A DNA stretch of 64,000 nt from Parasphingorhabdus sp. GTDB lineage: Bacteria; Pseudomonadota; Alphaproteobacteria; Sphingomonadales; Sphingomonadaceae. A program made the translations under genes and the position numbers. The notes under the pieces are model-generated. The model was not told where the DNA came from. It saw nothing but the letters and a program-made list of their open reading frames with translations, and searched no databases. This document shows, one piece after another, positions 18,921-28,148 of this stretch (the first letter of the stretch is position 1; every line of letters begins with the position of its first letter). Location: positions 62,001 to 126,000 of the forward strand of contig JAUCYS010000010.1 of NCBI GenBank assembly GCA_030373505.1. The letters are read 5' to 3'.

Positions 18921-19697
18921 ATGAATTTTACCTCAGCACCAACGGCTAATCCGTCCACCGAATCCATGGTCAAAAGCCTGCAGCACTGGTGGTCGCTTGC
19001 GGGTGTGGAACTGGATTATGAGGACCAGCCTTCGGCGCTGCTGGCGAGCGAACCGGTTATCGCGCCAAGGCCGGTTCCGGCTCCGCCCGTCGCTACGGAA
19101 CCCACACCGGCAGAGACCAAGCCGCCGGTGCAGAACGAGCGGCTGCCGACCGGCTATGATGATTTTATCGCCTGGCTCGCCAATGATCCGGGACTGGTGG
19201 AAGCGGGCTGGTCGAAGCACCGCGTGCTGCCCGAGGGCAGTCTGAAACCGGAAGTGATGGTTGTTTCCGCCCTGCCCGAAAAAAATCGCCATGGTGATGT
19301 CCATCTGTTCAATCCGGACAACCAGAAGCTGCTGGAAAAGATGCTGGCGGCGATCGGTTGCGATTCGGATCGGTCTTACCGAACCTCCATCGCGCTGTCG
19401 CTGCCGGTGGATGGCAGAATTGACGAACGGCACTGGCCGTCCCTCAAAAAACGGCTGTTGCACCATATCGGGCTGGTCGATCCCAAGCGGGTCATCTGCT
19501 TCGGCGATATGGCTGCGAAGATAATTTTCGGCGAGGATATGCTGACCGCACGCAAAAATAAGCAATTTATTAACCATGACTCTTCAAAAACAGAGGCGAT
19601 CGTAACATTTCATCCGCGGATCCTGATCGAGCGACCAATGTTCAAGGCCGAAGCCTGGAAGGATCTGCAAATGCTGACAAGGATTTCTGCCCCGTGA
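18921..19697 (+). CDS. Uracil-DNA glycosylase superfamily-like protein, possibly non-catalytic
   Basis: A 258-residue protein with a low-complexity Pro/Ala linker at about 40-75 followed by a domain resembling family 4/5 uracil-DNA glycosylases: VMVVSALPEKN corresponds to the first active-site strand, RVICFGDMAAKIIFG to the central strand and FHPRILIERPMFKAEAWKDL to the C-terminal HPS-type motif. The usual GEAPG loop is absent, and the four iron-sulphur cysteines of family 4 are not present: only two Cys occur in the domain. I infer a diverged member that may bind DNA without excising uracil. It ends in a GTGA overlap with the transglycosylase gene. Confidence 0.65.
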   Translation: MNFTSAPTANPSTESMVKSLQHWWSLAGVELDYEDQPSALLASEPVIAPRPVPAPPVATEPTPAETKPPVQNERLPTGYDDFIAWLANDPGLVEAGWSKHRVLPEGSLKPEVMVVSALPEKNRHGDVHLFNPDNQKLLEKMLAAIGCDSDRSYRTSIALSLPVDGRIDERHWPSLKKRLLHHIGLVDPKRVICFGDMAAKIIFGEDMLTARKNKQFINHDSSKTEAIVTFHPRILIERPMFKAEAWKDLQMLTRISAP

Positions 19698-21436
19698 AAC
19701 TGAAACTGGCCCTCACCGCTTCGCTTCTTTCCCTCGCTGCAACGCCGGCTCTCGCCGATGACGGAGCGGTGCTCTACAATAGCGCTTCGATCGCCAAGGA
19801 TGTGCCCTCCCAGCTGAAGCGGCAGCAGTCCGACCATTATCGGGCGCTGTTCTCGGCGATGAGCGCCAATCAGTGGGACGTGGCCAAGAATCTTCTGGAT
19901 AACGCACCGACCGGCCCGCTCAAGCCGATCGCTCAGGCGGAATATTTTCTCGCCGCCAACAGCCCGCGGGCCGAACTGGGGCCGTTGCTGACTCTGGTCA
20001 ACGAGGCCCCGCAAATTCCGCAGGCCGCCCAGCTCGGCCGCCTGGCGCAAAAGCGCGGCGCACAATTATTGCCGAGCCTGCCGCAGCGCAGAAATCTGTC
20101 ATGGGTGCCCGGATCGCCGATCCGTTCCAAGCCCCGCGATGTGGATTCCGACAGCACGGCCAACAGCGTGCGCGGCCAGATCATTGAATTTATCAAGACC
20201 GACAATCCGCAGGGCGCGGAGCAATTGCTCAACGCCAGCGCCATGCAAATGTCTCCCGAGGGACGGACCGAACTCGAACAAAGGGTTGCCTGGTCCTATT
20301 ATATCGAGAATGACGATGCGTCCGCCTTGCGGCTGGCGCAGCAGGCGCAAAATGGTGCCGGCGACTGGGTCGGTCATGCCAACTGGGTTGCCGGTCTGGC
20401 GGCGTGGCGGATGAACGATTGCCGGACCGCGGGCAGCGCCTTTGAAAAGGTCGGGCGGTCGGCGGCCAATGTCGATCTGAAAGCGGCCGGTCTCTACTGG
20501 AGCGCCCGTTCCGATCTCAAATGCGGTCAGCCGGAAAGAGTGCAAGGAAAATTGCAGGCGGCGGCCCGTCTCGACGACAGCTTTTACGGCCTGCTGGCCG
20601 CGCAGACCCTTGGCATGGAACCGGACAGATCGGATGCGACGGACACCTTCGAAAAATCCGACTGGCATGCGCTGGAACGGCATGAAAATGTCCGGGCCGC
20701 GATTGCGCTGGTGGAGATCGGTCAGGAGCAGCTGGCGGACGAAGTGCTCCGGCATCAGGCGACGATCGGCGATGACAGCGACCACCCTGCCCTGATCAAG
20801 CTCGCCCGCGAACTGGATTTGCCGCGCACCCAAATCTGGCTGGCGCATAATGCCCCGCGCGGCATGAAGCCCGATGTTCTGGCCGGCTTTCCGGCACCGA
20901 AATGGAAGCCAGACGGCGGCTGGCGAGTCGACCCGGCCCTGATCTATGCGCATACGCTGCAGGAATCGGCGTTTCGCAGTCAGGTGGTGAGCCCGGCCAA
21001 TGCCATCGGTCTAATGCAGGTGCGTCCCGGAACGGCCGGCGATATCGCCCGGGCCAATGGCATGAATTTCAACGAGGCCGACCTCTACCGGCCCTCGACC
21101 AATCTGGAATATGGCCAGTCCTATCTCGAATATCTCGGCAATTCCTCGATCACCGAGGGCAAGCTGCCGAAGATCGCAGCCGCTTATAATGCCGGTCCCG
21201 GCGCGGTGCAGCGATGGAACAGCGAAATAAAGGATAATGACGACCCGCTGCTGTTCATGGAGAGCATCCCCTATGTCGAGACCCGCGGCTATGTCTCGAT
21301 CATCCTGCGCAATTACTGGATGTACGAGAAACAGGCGGGCATTCAGTCGGTCAGCGCGCGCGCCCTGTCGCAAAATCACTGGCCCCGGTTTCCGGGCCAT
21401 CCGGACAAACGAAAGACGCAGTTCACATCACGCTGA
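19694..21436 (+). CDS. Soluble lytic murein transglycosylase (Slt-like)
   Basis: Periplasmic lytic transglycosylase of 580 residues. It starts with GTG in a GTGA overlap with the upstream stop, giving the signal peptide KLKLALTASLLSLAATPALA. A long helical superhelix region fills about residues 30-410; the C-terminal catalytic SLT domain has the glutamate in HTLQESAFRSQVVSPANAIG, then GLMQVRPGTAGDIA, NLEYGQSYLEYL and AAYNAGPGAVQRW. It cleaves glycan strands to 1,6-anhydro products, which AmpD at 50 kb would help recycle. A strong terminator follows. Confidence 0.93.
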   Translation: MKLKLALTASLLSLAATPALADDGAVLYNSASIAKDVPSQLKRQQSDHYRALFSAMSANQWDVAKNLLDNAPTGPLKPIAQAEYFLAANSPRAELGPLLTLVNEAPQIPQAAQLGRLAQKRGAQLLPSLPQRRNLSWVPGSPIRSKPRDVDSDSTANSVRGQIIEFIKTDNPQGAEQLLNASAMQMSPEGRTELEQRVAWSYYIENDDASALRLAQQAQNGAGDWVGHANWVAGLAAWRMNDCRTAGSAFEKVGRSAANVDLKAAGLYWSARSDLKCGQPERVQGKLQAAARLDDSFYGLLAAQTLGMEPDRSDATDTFEKSDWHALERHENVRAAIALVEIGQEQLADEVLRHQATIGDDSDHPALIKLARELDLPRTQIWLAHNAPRGMKPDVLAGFPAPKWKPDGGWRVDPALIYAHTLQESAFRSQVVSPANAIGLMQVRPGTAGDIARANGMNFNEADLYRPSTNLEYGQSYLEYLGNSSITEGKLPKIAAAYNAGPGAVQRWNSEIKDNDDPLLFMESIPYVETRGYVSIILRNYWMYEKQAGIQSVSARALSQNHWPRFPGHPDKRKTQFTSR

Positions 21437-21455
21437 TCGCGATCCTGCAGACATG

Positions 21456-21500
21456 AAAAAGCCGGGCCCTGCATTGCGCAGGGCCCGGCTTTTTATTTTT
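21456..21500. terminator. Bidirectional rho-independent terminator
   Basis: AAAAAGCCGGGCCCTGC (21456-21472), loop ATTGC, and its exact reverse complement (21478-21494) form a 17-bp stem with T-runs on one side and A-runs on the other. It lies between the converging transglycosylase and ahcY genes and can serve both. Confidence 0.93.
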
Positions 21501-21522
21501 TTATTTTAGAAGGCTTTGCCGC

Positions 21523-22935
21523 CTAGTAGCGGTAATGATCCGGCTTGAACGGGCCTTCGACGGGCACGCCGATATAGTCGGCCTGTTCCTTGCTCAAAGT
21601 ATCCAGCTTGACGCCGAGTTTCGCCAGATGCAGTTCGGCGACCTTCTCGTCGAGATGCTTCGGCAGGACATAGACATCATTTTCATATTGCTCGGGACGC
21701 AGCCACAATTCGATCTGCGCCAGCACCTGGTTGGTGAAGCTTGCCGACATCACGAAGCTCGGGTGGCCGGTGGCGCAACCGAGGTTGACTAGGCGGCCCT
21801 GGGCCAGAACGATCAGTTTCTTGCCATCCGGGAATTTCACTTCGTCGACCTGGGGCTTGATCTCGGTCCACTGCATGTTCTTGAGCGCACCGATCTGGAT
21901 TTCGCTGTCAAAGTGACCGATGTTGCAGACGATCGCACGGTCTTTCATGGCGCGCATATGATCGACGGTGATCACATCCTTGTTGCCGGTGGTGGTGACG
22001 AAAATATCGCCGCGCTTGGTGCCTTCGTCCATGGTGACGACTTCAAAGCCTTCCATGGCCGCCTGCAGGGCGCAGATCGGGTCGATTTCGGTGACCAGAA
22101 CGCGAGCGCCGCCGTTGCGGAGCGACTGGGCCGAGCCCTTGCCGACATCACCGAAACCGGCGACAACCGCGACCTTGCCGGCCAGCATGACGTCGGTAGC
22201 ACGACGGATTGCGTCGACCAGCGACTCTTTGCAGCCGTAGAGATTGTCGAACTTGGACTTGGTGACGCTGTCGTTGACGTTGATCGCCGGGAAAGGCAGC
22301 TTGCCGATCTTGGCCAGTTCATAGAGACGGTGAACACCGGTGGTGGTTTCTTCCGAAACGCCCTTGATGTTGGCAACCGTCTTGGTCAGATAACCGGGGC
22401 GTTCCTTCAGGAAGCGGGTCAGGGTCGCGACGAACACTTCTTCTTCCTCATTTTCCGGCTTGAACAGTTCTTCGCCGGCTTCGACCCGAGCACCCCAGAG
22501 AGCGAACATGGTGGCATCGCCGCCATCGTCGAGAATCAGGTTGCAGGTCTCGTCCGTGCCCCAGTCAAAAATGCGTTCGACATAAGCCCAATATTCTTCG
22601 AGGGTTTCGCCCTTGATGGCGAAGACCGGGGTGCCGCCGGCGGCGATCGCCGCTGCGGCATGGTCCTGAGTCGAGAAGATGTTGCAGGATGCCCAGCGGA
22701 CTTCGGCGCCGAGGTCGAGCAATGTCTCAATCAGCACAGCGGTCTGAATGGTCATGTGAAGCGAACCGGTGATCCGGGCACCCTTCAGGGGCTTTTCCTT
22801 GCCGAATTCTTCGCGCAGCGCCATCAGGCCGGGCATTTCGGTTTCGGCTATTTCAATCTCTTTGCGACCGAAATCGGCGAGAGAAATGTCCTTGATGATA
22901 TAATCTTGGGTTGCGGTGTCCGCTGCGGTTGCCAC
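21523..22935 (-). CDS. ahcY: Adenosylhomocysteinase AhcY (SahH)
   Basis: NAD-dependent hydrolase splitting S-adenosylhomocysteine to adenosine and homocysteine, clearing the product of all SAM methylations. The 470-residue protein has [15 protein letters not shown], the NAD motif [28 protein letters not shown] with the catalytic Lys/Asp region, and the C-terminal KPDHYRY. GTG start with AAGGAG nine bases upstream. Transcription appears to be driven from a promoter at 22997-23025 overlapped by a SahR-type palindrome, implying induction by S-adenosylhomocysteine. Confidence 0.97.
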   Translation of the reverse strand: MATAADTATQDYIIKDISLADFGRKEIEIAETEMPGLMALREEFGKEKPLKGARITGSLHMTIQTAVLIETLLDLGAEVRWASCNIFSTQDHAAAAIAAGGTPVFAIKGETLEEYWAYVERIFDWGTDETCNLILDDGGDATMFALWGARVEAGEELFKPENEEEEVFVATLTRFLKERPGYLTKTVANIKGVSEETTTGVHRLYELAKIGKLPFPAINVNDSVTKSKFDNLYGCKESLVDAIRRATDVMLAGKVAVVAGFGDVGKGSAQSLRNGGARVLVTEIDPICALQAAMEGFEVVTMDEGTKRGDIFVTTTGNKDVITVDHMRAMKDRAIVCNIGHFDSEIQIGALKNMQWTEIKPQVDEVKFPDGKKLIVLAQGRLVNLGCATGHPSFVMSASFTNQVLAQIELWLRPEQYENDVYVLPKHLDEKVAELHLAKLGVKLDTLSKEQADYIGVPVEGPFKPDHYRY

Positions 22936-22960
22936 GTGTTAATCTCCTTGGAAAACGAAA

Positions 22961-22986
22961 TGCCGCACAGGCGATCCAGTGCGGCA
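22961..22986 (-). promoter_or_regulatory. Stable hairpin in the ahcY 5' leader
   Basis: TGCCGCAC (22961-22968) and GTGCGGCA (22979-22986) are perfect complements around a 10-base loop, located between the predicted promoter and the ahcY Shine-Dalgarno. On the transcribed strand the stem is followed by a T-rich stretch, so it may stabilise the mRNA or act as a weak attenuator. No SAM or SAH riboswitch consensus was recognised. Confidence 0.45.
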
Positions 22987-22996
22987 ACATGAGATT

Positions 22997-23025
22997 ATAA
23001 TAGCGGCTTATCGCTTCGGAAGCAA
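22997..23025 (-). promoter_or_regulatory. Predicted sigma70-type promoter of ahcY
   Basis: Read on the minus strand, TTGCTT (23025-23020) and TATTAT (23002-22997) are separated by 17 bases. The -35 box overlaps the left arm of the palindrome at 23023-23048, so a bound repressor would block RNA polymerase. Prediction from sequence only. Confidence 0.5.
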
Positions 23026-23048
23026 ATATAAAGATGTCTTTATATTTG
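23023..23048. promoter_or_regulatory. SahR-like operator palindrome
   Basis: CAAATATAAAGA (23023-23034), two bases TG, and TCTTTATATTTG (23037-23048): a perfect 12-bp inverted repeat. ATAAAGA/TCTTTAT palindromes upstream of methionine-cycle genes are characteristic of SahR, the ArsR-family repressor that responds to S-adenosylhomocysteine. The position over the ahcY -35 box supports that reading. The regulator gene itself is not in this window. Confidence 0.65.
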
Positions 23049-23093
23049 ATATTTTGTGAGGCTTCTGCGCGACAGGTCGCAACAATCAACGGA

Positions 23094-23654
23094 TCAGGCG
23101 CTGCCAAATCCGCTCGACAATTTGGTCGGATCGATGCCCTGCGCCTCCCAGGCCATCGACCATTTGTCAGCGGAACCGGTTTCGTACAGCCAATCCGGAG
23201 ATCCTTCGGCGATCGACCAGCCATTCTGGGTCAGCTCGCCTTCCAGCTGTCCTTCCCCCCATCCCGAATAGCCAAGGGCGATGATCCATTTGTCCGGTCC
23301 CCGGCCCTGGGCAATCGCGCTGAGCATTTCGATCGAGCTGCTCAGTCCCCAGCGATCGCCGACCTGGACCGTATCGAGCATGTTGATATCGAGGCTGTGC
23401 AATATGAAACCGCGCTGCGTTTCCACAGGCCCGCCAAGAAATATCTCGCGGTTCGGCGCGTCGCCCGGATCGATCTCGAATTGGTTGAGAATATCGTGAA
23501 AGCTGATGCCTTCGACCGTCTCGCCGATGTTGATGCCAAGCGCGCCATTCTCGTCATGCGAGCAGATCGCCACCACCGATCGTGCGAACCGGGGGTCGGC
23601 CATTCCTGGGGTGGCGAGAAGGAACTGGCCGGAGAAGAATATATTGTCGTTCAT
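23094..23654 (-). CDS. YqgE/AlgH family protein (DUF179)
   Basis: A 186-residue protein of the widespread YqgE/AlgH family, whose molecular role is unknown. Family motifs are GQFLLATPGMADPRF at the N-terminus, GALGINI, FLGGPVETQRGFILH and ALGYSGWGEGQLEGEL. I take the second Met (MNDNIFFSGQ), which matches the usual short leader before the GQ motif; a Met at 23666 is possible. It stands alone, between the ahcY control region and the divergent peroxiredoxin gene. Confidence 0.9.
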   Translation of the reverse strand: MNDNIFFSGQFLLATPGMADPRFARSVVAICSHDENGALGINIGETVEGISFHDILNQFEIDPGDAPNREIFLGGPVETQRGFILHSLDINMLDTVQVGDRWGLSSSIEMLSAIAQGRGPDKWIIALGYSGWGEGQLEGELTQNGWSIAEGSPDWLYETGSADKWSMAWEAQGIDPTKLSSGFGSA

Positions 23655-23809
23655 CACGGGAAGCATAGCGCCGCAAAGATTAACTGCCCATGAGAAATTT
23701 AACCCGCCCGCACCCGGGCCGCTTTGGCGGCTTGTAATTTCATGCGCCTGTCACCACTATCAGCTACAGAGGCAAATGTTCACCGCCCGATCAAAACCAG
23801 GAGCAAGAT

Positions 23810-24286
23810 ATGATTAACAAAGGCGACAAAATTCCCGACGTGAAACTGGTCAAGGCGACCGCTGACGGTCCGCAGCAAATCAGCTCGAGCGAATATTTCG
23901 CTGGCAAGAAAGTCGCGCTCTTTTCGGTTCCCGGTGCGTTTACACCGACCTGCTCTGCCAAGCATCTGCCCGGCTATGTCGAAAAGGCCGCAGACCTCAA
24001 GGCGAAGGGCGTCGACGAGATTGCCTGCACCGCGGTCAATGACGCCTTCGTGATGGGCGCATGGAACGACGCTGCCGGTTCGGAAGATGTCACCATGCTG
24101 GCAGACGGCAATGGCGAATTCGCGGAAGCCGTCGGTCTGACCATGGACGGTTCCGGCTTTGGCCTGGGCAAGCGCGGCCAGCGTTTCTCGATGATCGTCA
24201 ATGACGGCGTCGTCGAAGAGCTGAACGTCGAAGCGCCTGGCGACTTCAAGGTCAGTGCAGCGGAATATATGCTCGACCAGCTTTAA
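23810..24286 (+). CDS. Peroxiredoxin, Prx5 type
   Basis: A 158-residue thiol peroxidase of the Prx5/AhpC-TSA group. The peroxidatic cysteine is Cys48 in PGAFTPTCSAKHLPGY, with the threonine two residues upstream as expected. No second cysteine lies in the position of Prx5 resolving residues (Cys67-region only, in ACTA), so recycling by glutathione/glutaredoxin is likely by family analogy. A strong terminator follows, shared with the convergent M2 peptidase gene. Confidence 0.93.
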   Translation: MINKGDKIPDVKLVKATADGPQQISSSEYFAGKKVALFSVPGAFTPTCSAKHLPGYVEKAADLKAKGVDEIACTAVNDAFVMGAWNDAAGSEDVTMLADGNGEFAEAVGLTMDGSGFGLGKRGQRFSMIVNDGVVEELNVEAPGDFKVSAAEYMLDQL

Positions 24287-24308
24287 ACTGCATTCAGCAA
24301 ATCGAAAC

Positions 24309-24342
24309 ACCGGCGAGGGCCCAGGCTCCCGCCGGTTTTTTA
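24309..24342 (+). terminator. Rho-independent terminator after the peroxiredoxin gene
   Basis: ACCGGC (24309-24314) pairs with GCCGGT (24331-24336), extended inside by GGG/CCC with a two-base bulge, and followed by six T residues. It is correctly placed about 22 bases after the stop codon. Confidence 0.85.
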
Positions 24343-24346
24343 TTGC

Positions 24347-26185
24347 CTACCAGCCGCAGGACTTGCCCTTATTCTCTTCCTTCAGCCAGTCCATCAGCGG
24401 CGCGAAATAGCTGATCATCGCCGAGCCGTCCATTTCCCGGGTACCCGTGAAGGCTTCCAGCGCATCGGGCCAGGGCTTGGAGGCACCCATTTCCAGCATC
24501 GCGTTCAGCTTCGCGCCAACCTGCTTGTTGCCGTAGAATGAGCAGCGGTGCAGCGGTCCCTTCCAGCCGGCTGCGTCACAGGCGGCCTTGTAGAACTGGA
24601 ACTGCAGGATGCGGGCGAGGAAGTAACGCAAATAGGGCGTATTGCCCGGGATATGATATTTGGCACCCGGATCGAAGGCATCGGCGGGCCGTTCAACCGG
24701 CGGTGTGATGCCCTGATATTCCAGCTTCAAATCGTGCCAGGCGGTCGTATAGTCGGCCGGCTTTATCTCGCCGTTGAAGACACCCCAGCGCCATTTGTCG
24801 ACCAGCAGACCGAAGGGCAGGAAGGCGACCTTGTCCATCGCCTGGCGCAGCAACAGACCGATATCCTTGTCGGCGCTCGGCACCTTGGCAGGATCGAGCA
24901 GACCAATCTGGACCAGATATTCCGGCGTCATCGACAGCGCGACGGCATCGCCGATCGCTTCGTGGAAGCCGTCATTGGCACCATCCAGCTGCAGATAGGT
25001 CAGGCCGTTATAGGCGCGCTGATAATAATTGTGGCCAAGCTCGTGATGGATGGTGGTGAAATCGTCGCCGTTCACCTTGATGCACATCTTGATCCGGATA
25101 TCGTCCTTGTTGTCGATGTCCCAGGCGCTGGCGTGGCAGACCACTTCGCGGTCCGCCGGCTTGGTGAACAAAGAGCGTTTCCAGAAAGTGTCGGGCAGCG
25201 GCTCGAAACCGAGCGAGGAGAAGAAGCCCTCGCCCGCCTTGACCATCTTGATCGCGTCATAGTCCTTGGCCTTGAGCAATTCGGTCGTGTCATAGCCGAT
25301 GTCGCCGGCGCCGGCGGGGGCGACGATATCATAGATATTGCCCCATTCCTGCGCCCACATATTGCCGAGCAGGTCGGCGCGGATCGGGCCGGTGGCTGGC
25401 TGGACCTCATTGCCATATTTTTCGTTGAGCTTTTCGCGGGTGTAGCAGTGGAGCTGGTCATAGAGCGGCTTGACCTGGGCCCAGAGCTTGTCCGTCAGCT
25501 TGGCAAAATCATCCGCCGGCATGTCATAGCCCGAGCGCCACATCGCACCGACATCGGCAAAGCCGAGTTCGCGGGCGCCTTCGTTGGCGATCTCGACCAT
25601 GCGGGCATAATCATCCTTCATCGGCGCGCCGACATTGCTGTGCCAGCTTTCCCACATTTCGGCCAGTTCTTCGGGATTGCGGTTGGTGCCCATCGCGGCC
25701 TCGATGTCGGAGCCGTTGATTTCCTTGCCGTTCAGCGTGCCCTTGCCCTTGCCATAGGCCGAGTTTAGCTTGGTCGCGATCTCGTTCAGTTCGGTGGCCG
25801 CGCCCTCGGTGGTCGGTGCAGGCAGGACGATGCCGCCGCGCAGCTTGTCGAGCTTGCGCCGGGTGACCGCGTCGAGGCCCTTCACATCGTTGAACCGGGC
25901 CGCTTCGATCGCCGCCTGTACCGACATGGTGGTGCCTTCCGCTCCGGCCTTTGCCGCCAATGCATCGGTATCGTCGGTGATATAGGTCGAGTTGATCCAG
26001 TAGGTGCGTGAGGCATCGACCGAGAAATCAAAAAGCTTCTTTTCAGTTTCCTCCACGAAAGCGCGGGCTTCGGCTGCTGTGGGCGGCGTGGTCTTTGCGC
26101 TCGCATCCTGTTCGTGATGCTGGGCCAGGGCCGGAGTGGCCAGAGCCATGGTGGCGATGGCGACGATCGAAGCGGCGGTTTTCAT
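24347..26185 (-). CDS. M2 family peptidyl-dipeptidase (ACE-like)
   Basis: Zinc metallopeptidase related to angiotensin-converting enzyme, 612 residues, with a signal peptide MKTAASIVAIATMALATPALA that places it in the periplasm. The zinc motif HELGH is at 381-385 and the third ligand is Glu409 in GFHEAIGDA. The substrate-pocket region SYFAPLMDWLKEEN near the C-terminus is also present. Family members remove C-terminal dipeptides from oligopeptides; here probably peptide nutrition. Complete and of normal length for a single-domain form. Confidence 0.93.
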   Translation of the reverse strand: MKTAASIVAIATMALATPALAQHHEQDASAKTTPPTAAEARAFVEETEKKLFDFSVDASRTYWINSTYITDDTDALAAKAGAEGTTMSVQAAIEAARFNDVKGLDAVTRRKLDKLRGGIVLPAPTTEGAATELNEIATKLNSAYGKGKGTLNGKEINGSDIEAAMGTNRNPEELAEMWESWHSNVGAPMKDDYARMVEIANEGARELGFADVGAMWRSGYDMPADDFAKLTDKLWAQVKPLYDQLHCYTREKLNEKYGNEVQPATGPIRADLLGNMWAQEWGNIYDIVAPAGAGDIGYDTTELLKAKDYDAIKMVKAGEGFFSSLGFEPLPDTFWKRSLFTKPADREVVCHASAWDIDNKDDIRIKMCIKVNGDDFTTIHHELGHNYYQRAYNGLTYLQLDGANDGFHEAIGDAVALSMTPEYLVQIGLLDPAKVPSADKDIGLLLRQAMDKVAFLPFGLLVDKWRWGVFNGEIKPADYTTAWHDLKLEYQGITPPVERPADAFDPGAKYHIPGNTPYLRYFLARILQFQFYKAACDAAGWKGPLHRCSFYGNKQVGAKLNAMLEMGASKPWPDALEAFTGTREMDGSAMISYFAPLMDWLKEENKGKSCGW

Positions 26186-26241
26186 ATAGTCATCCTCATG
26201 TTTGTGATTTTGGTTAGAATTGAAACTTTATCGAGTGCCGG

Positions 26242-26769
26242 TCAAGTGCGGGTTTCACGCCATCGCCAGATCAGCGCGACGATCATGGCGACGGTGCCGG
26301 CGATCCAGGCGATGATCTTGACCGGTCGGACCAGTGCCGCGGTTCCGGCGGGCAGGTCGCTGCCCTGCCCGCGGACCAGCTGCACCAGCTGAGAGACGGT
26401 TTCGAGATAGTCGGTCAGTCCGAACAGGAAATAGACCAGCACGCACAGCAGGCCGATCTTCTTCAACGCCGGCGATTGCGCCCGCTGCCAGATCAGCCGC
26501 CCGCCAATGATGCCGCCGGACATGTAAAGCGTGATGAAGACAAGATCGATGATCATGCTCCAGCGCGCGAGATCGAGCAGGCCGGCCCGCGCCCAGCTTT
26601 GCTGGATCGCGTTAACCCGCGCAGCGGTCGCGGCGCTTTGATGATCAAGAATGCCATTGGGTGAGACGGCCGTTTCCAGCGCTCCGGCGGAAAGGACCAG
26701 ATAGGCGAACACGGCCAGGCCGCCGCCCCAGAATATCCAGAAATTGCGCCAGCTGTACAGGTTTGACAT
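26242..26769 (-). CDS. Membrane protein of unknown function
   Basis: A 175-residue protein with four hydrophobic segments (about residues 10-28, 68-85, 103-120 and 148-167) and a soluble loop between the first two. I do not recognise the family; no catalytic motif is apparent. It is separated from the alpha/beta hydrolase stop by eight bases on the same strand and probably shares its transcript. The frame is open throughout with codon use like its neighbours. Confidence 0.7.
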   Translation of the reverse strand: MSNLYSWRNFWIFWGGGLAVFAYLVLSAGALETAVSPNGILDHQSAATAARVNAIQQSWARAGLLDLARWSMIIDLVFITLYMSGGIIGGRLIWQRAQSPALKKIGLLCVLVYFLFGLTDYLETVSQLVQLVRGQGSDLPAGTAALVRPVKIIAWIAGTVAMIVALIWRWRETRT

Positions 26770-26777
26770 TATTCCTC

Positions 26778-27530
26778 CTATCCGGCCAGAAAACGCACCA
26801 TTTCCTGACCCAGTTCCGCCTTGGTCACGCTGCTCATATGGGTGCCGGGTATCGCGACATAATGGCCATTGAGCAAGATCGCCGCCAGTTCTTCCGGATC
26901 GCCATTGTCGTCATCCTCGCTGCCGCACAGGACCAGTGTTTCTGTTTCGATGCTGGCGGCCTCTTCCGGATCCATATCGGAAAAGGTGTCGAGCAATAAT
27001 CTGGCAGCCACCGGATCGATTTTCTGGCTTTTCATGAACTGGATCGCCAGCCAGTGGGGATCGCCGCGCTTGGCGCTGTCTCTGGTATCGATCGCCTGAA
27101 AGAAAAAGTCCCGGCGCCGTGCCCAGCCCGACAGGCCCTGCAGGCCCATGCCCGCCAGGATCGCCTTGCGCGGGCTGGTGCCGGTCGCCAGCAATTTGGC
27201 GGTTGTCCGGGCGCCCAGCGAGAAGCCGCCGAGGTCAAAGTCGGTCAATCCGAGATGAGCGATCAGCGCCTCGATATCCTTTACCAGCACGTCAGCGGGA
27301 TAGGCGGCGGGGTCATGCGGCGCGTCGCTTTCGCCATGGGCGCGCAGGTCCGGCATGATCACCCGGAAACCGGCATCCGCCAGCAGCTGCGCATGACCGA
27401 ATTTGATCCAGTTGGTCTCGGCGTTCGAGAACAGGCCATGGAGCAGGATCAGCGCACGGCCTTCTCCCGTTTCATGGATCTTGAGATTTACTCCGTCAAA
27501 GGATGAAAAGTCCCAGCTGTCTATATTCAT
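26778..27530 (-). CDS. Alpha/beta hydrolase
   Basis: A 250-residue alpha/beta-hydrolase-fold protein. HGLFSNAETNW follows the oxyanion strand; the nucleophile elbow is GGFSLGA with Ser as nucleophile, an acid is likely in the GSEDDDNGDPEE region and the histidine in IPGTHMSSVTK. No signal peptide, so cytoplasmic. The substrate cannot be inferred. The start overlaps the upstream GFA-family stop as ATGA, indicating a coupled operon. Confidence 0.88.
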   Translation of the reverse strand: MNIDSWDFSSFDGVNLKIHETGEGRALILLHGLFSNAETNWIKFGHAQLLADAGFRVIMPDLRAHGESDAPHDPAAYPADVLVKDIEALIAHLGLTDFDLGGFSLGARTTAKLLATGTSPRKAILAGMGLQGLSGWARRRDFFFQAIDTRDSAKRGDPHWLAIQFMKSQKIDPVAARLLLDTFSDMDPEEAASIETETLVLCGSEDDDNGDPEELAAILLNGHYVAIPGTHMSSVTKAELGQEMVRFLAG

Positions 27531-27979
27531 CTGTCAGGTGCCAATAGTTCTGCCCAGCCTTCCGGACTGTCCGGTTGCGTGTCCAGCGCGGGTACACCGG
27601 CGGGAATGACAATCCAAGGTTGTTTGCTGGAAATCCACAGATGCGCGTGCGGAATCATGTCCTTGCCGCTGTCCAGCGTCCCAAATCGCAGGCTGACCAT
27701 GCCGGGACGCCGGTCGTTTCGGGCATATATGCGGGCCTTGCATTTTGCGCAGCCAATGATGGTGCTGTTGGCACCGCTCGGCTGGACGAAATGGCCCTCG
27801 TCCACGTCCCCGGTCAGTTCGAGATCCTTTTCCATCACCGCCATATGGCAACTGAAGGCGCTGCCCGTCCGCTTCTGGCAATCGGTGCAGTGGCAGGCAT
27901 AGGGTTTCATTCTAAAACCCGGCTGCAGCGTATAGCGGACCGCACCGCACAGGCAGCCACCGGTCAACGGTTCTTTCAT
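27527..27979 (-). CDS. GFA (CENP-V/GFA domain) zinc protein
   Basis: A 150-residue single-domain protein of the glutathione-dependent formaldehyde-activating (Gfa) superfamily. The zinc-binding cysteines are in GGCLCGAVRY, ACHCTDCQKRTGSAFS and GCAKCKARIY. Many members do not act on S-hydroxymethylglutathione, so the function is only family-level. First gene of a run with the hydrolase and membrane protein. Confidence 0.88.
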   Translation of the reverse strand: MKEPLTGGCLCGAVRYTLQPGFRMKPYACHCTDCQKRTGSAFSCHMAVMEKDLELTGDVDEGHFVQPSGANSTIIGCAKCKARIYARNDRRPGMVSLRFGTLDSGKDMIPHAHLWISSKQPWIVIPAGVPALDTQPDSPEGWAELLAPDR

Positions 27980-28148
27980 GCCGTCCTCCCTGGTTCAAAA
28001 GTTGACACAATTGTCTCGATACAGAGCCAAAATTCCGGTGAAGAGTGCGCTGTCGCCGTCCAATGGAGCAGTATTCTTGGGCACGCACGGATTGTCATCG
28101 CCAGCAGAATAGGCGTTGGGCCTGTTGTAGGAAAGGATTTTATGGCGC

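Noticed and set aside
22936-23022. SAM or SAH riboswitch upstream of ahcY
   Set aside because: Only one simple hairpin is present; the conserved SAH riboswitch segments were not found, and an operator palindrome explains regulation better.
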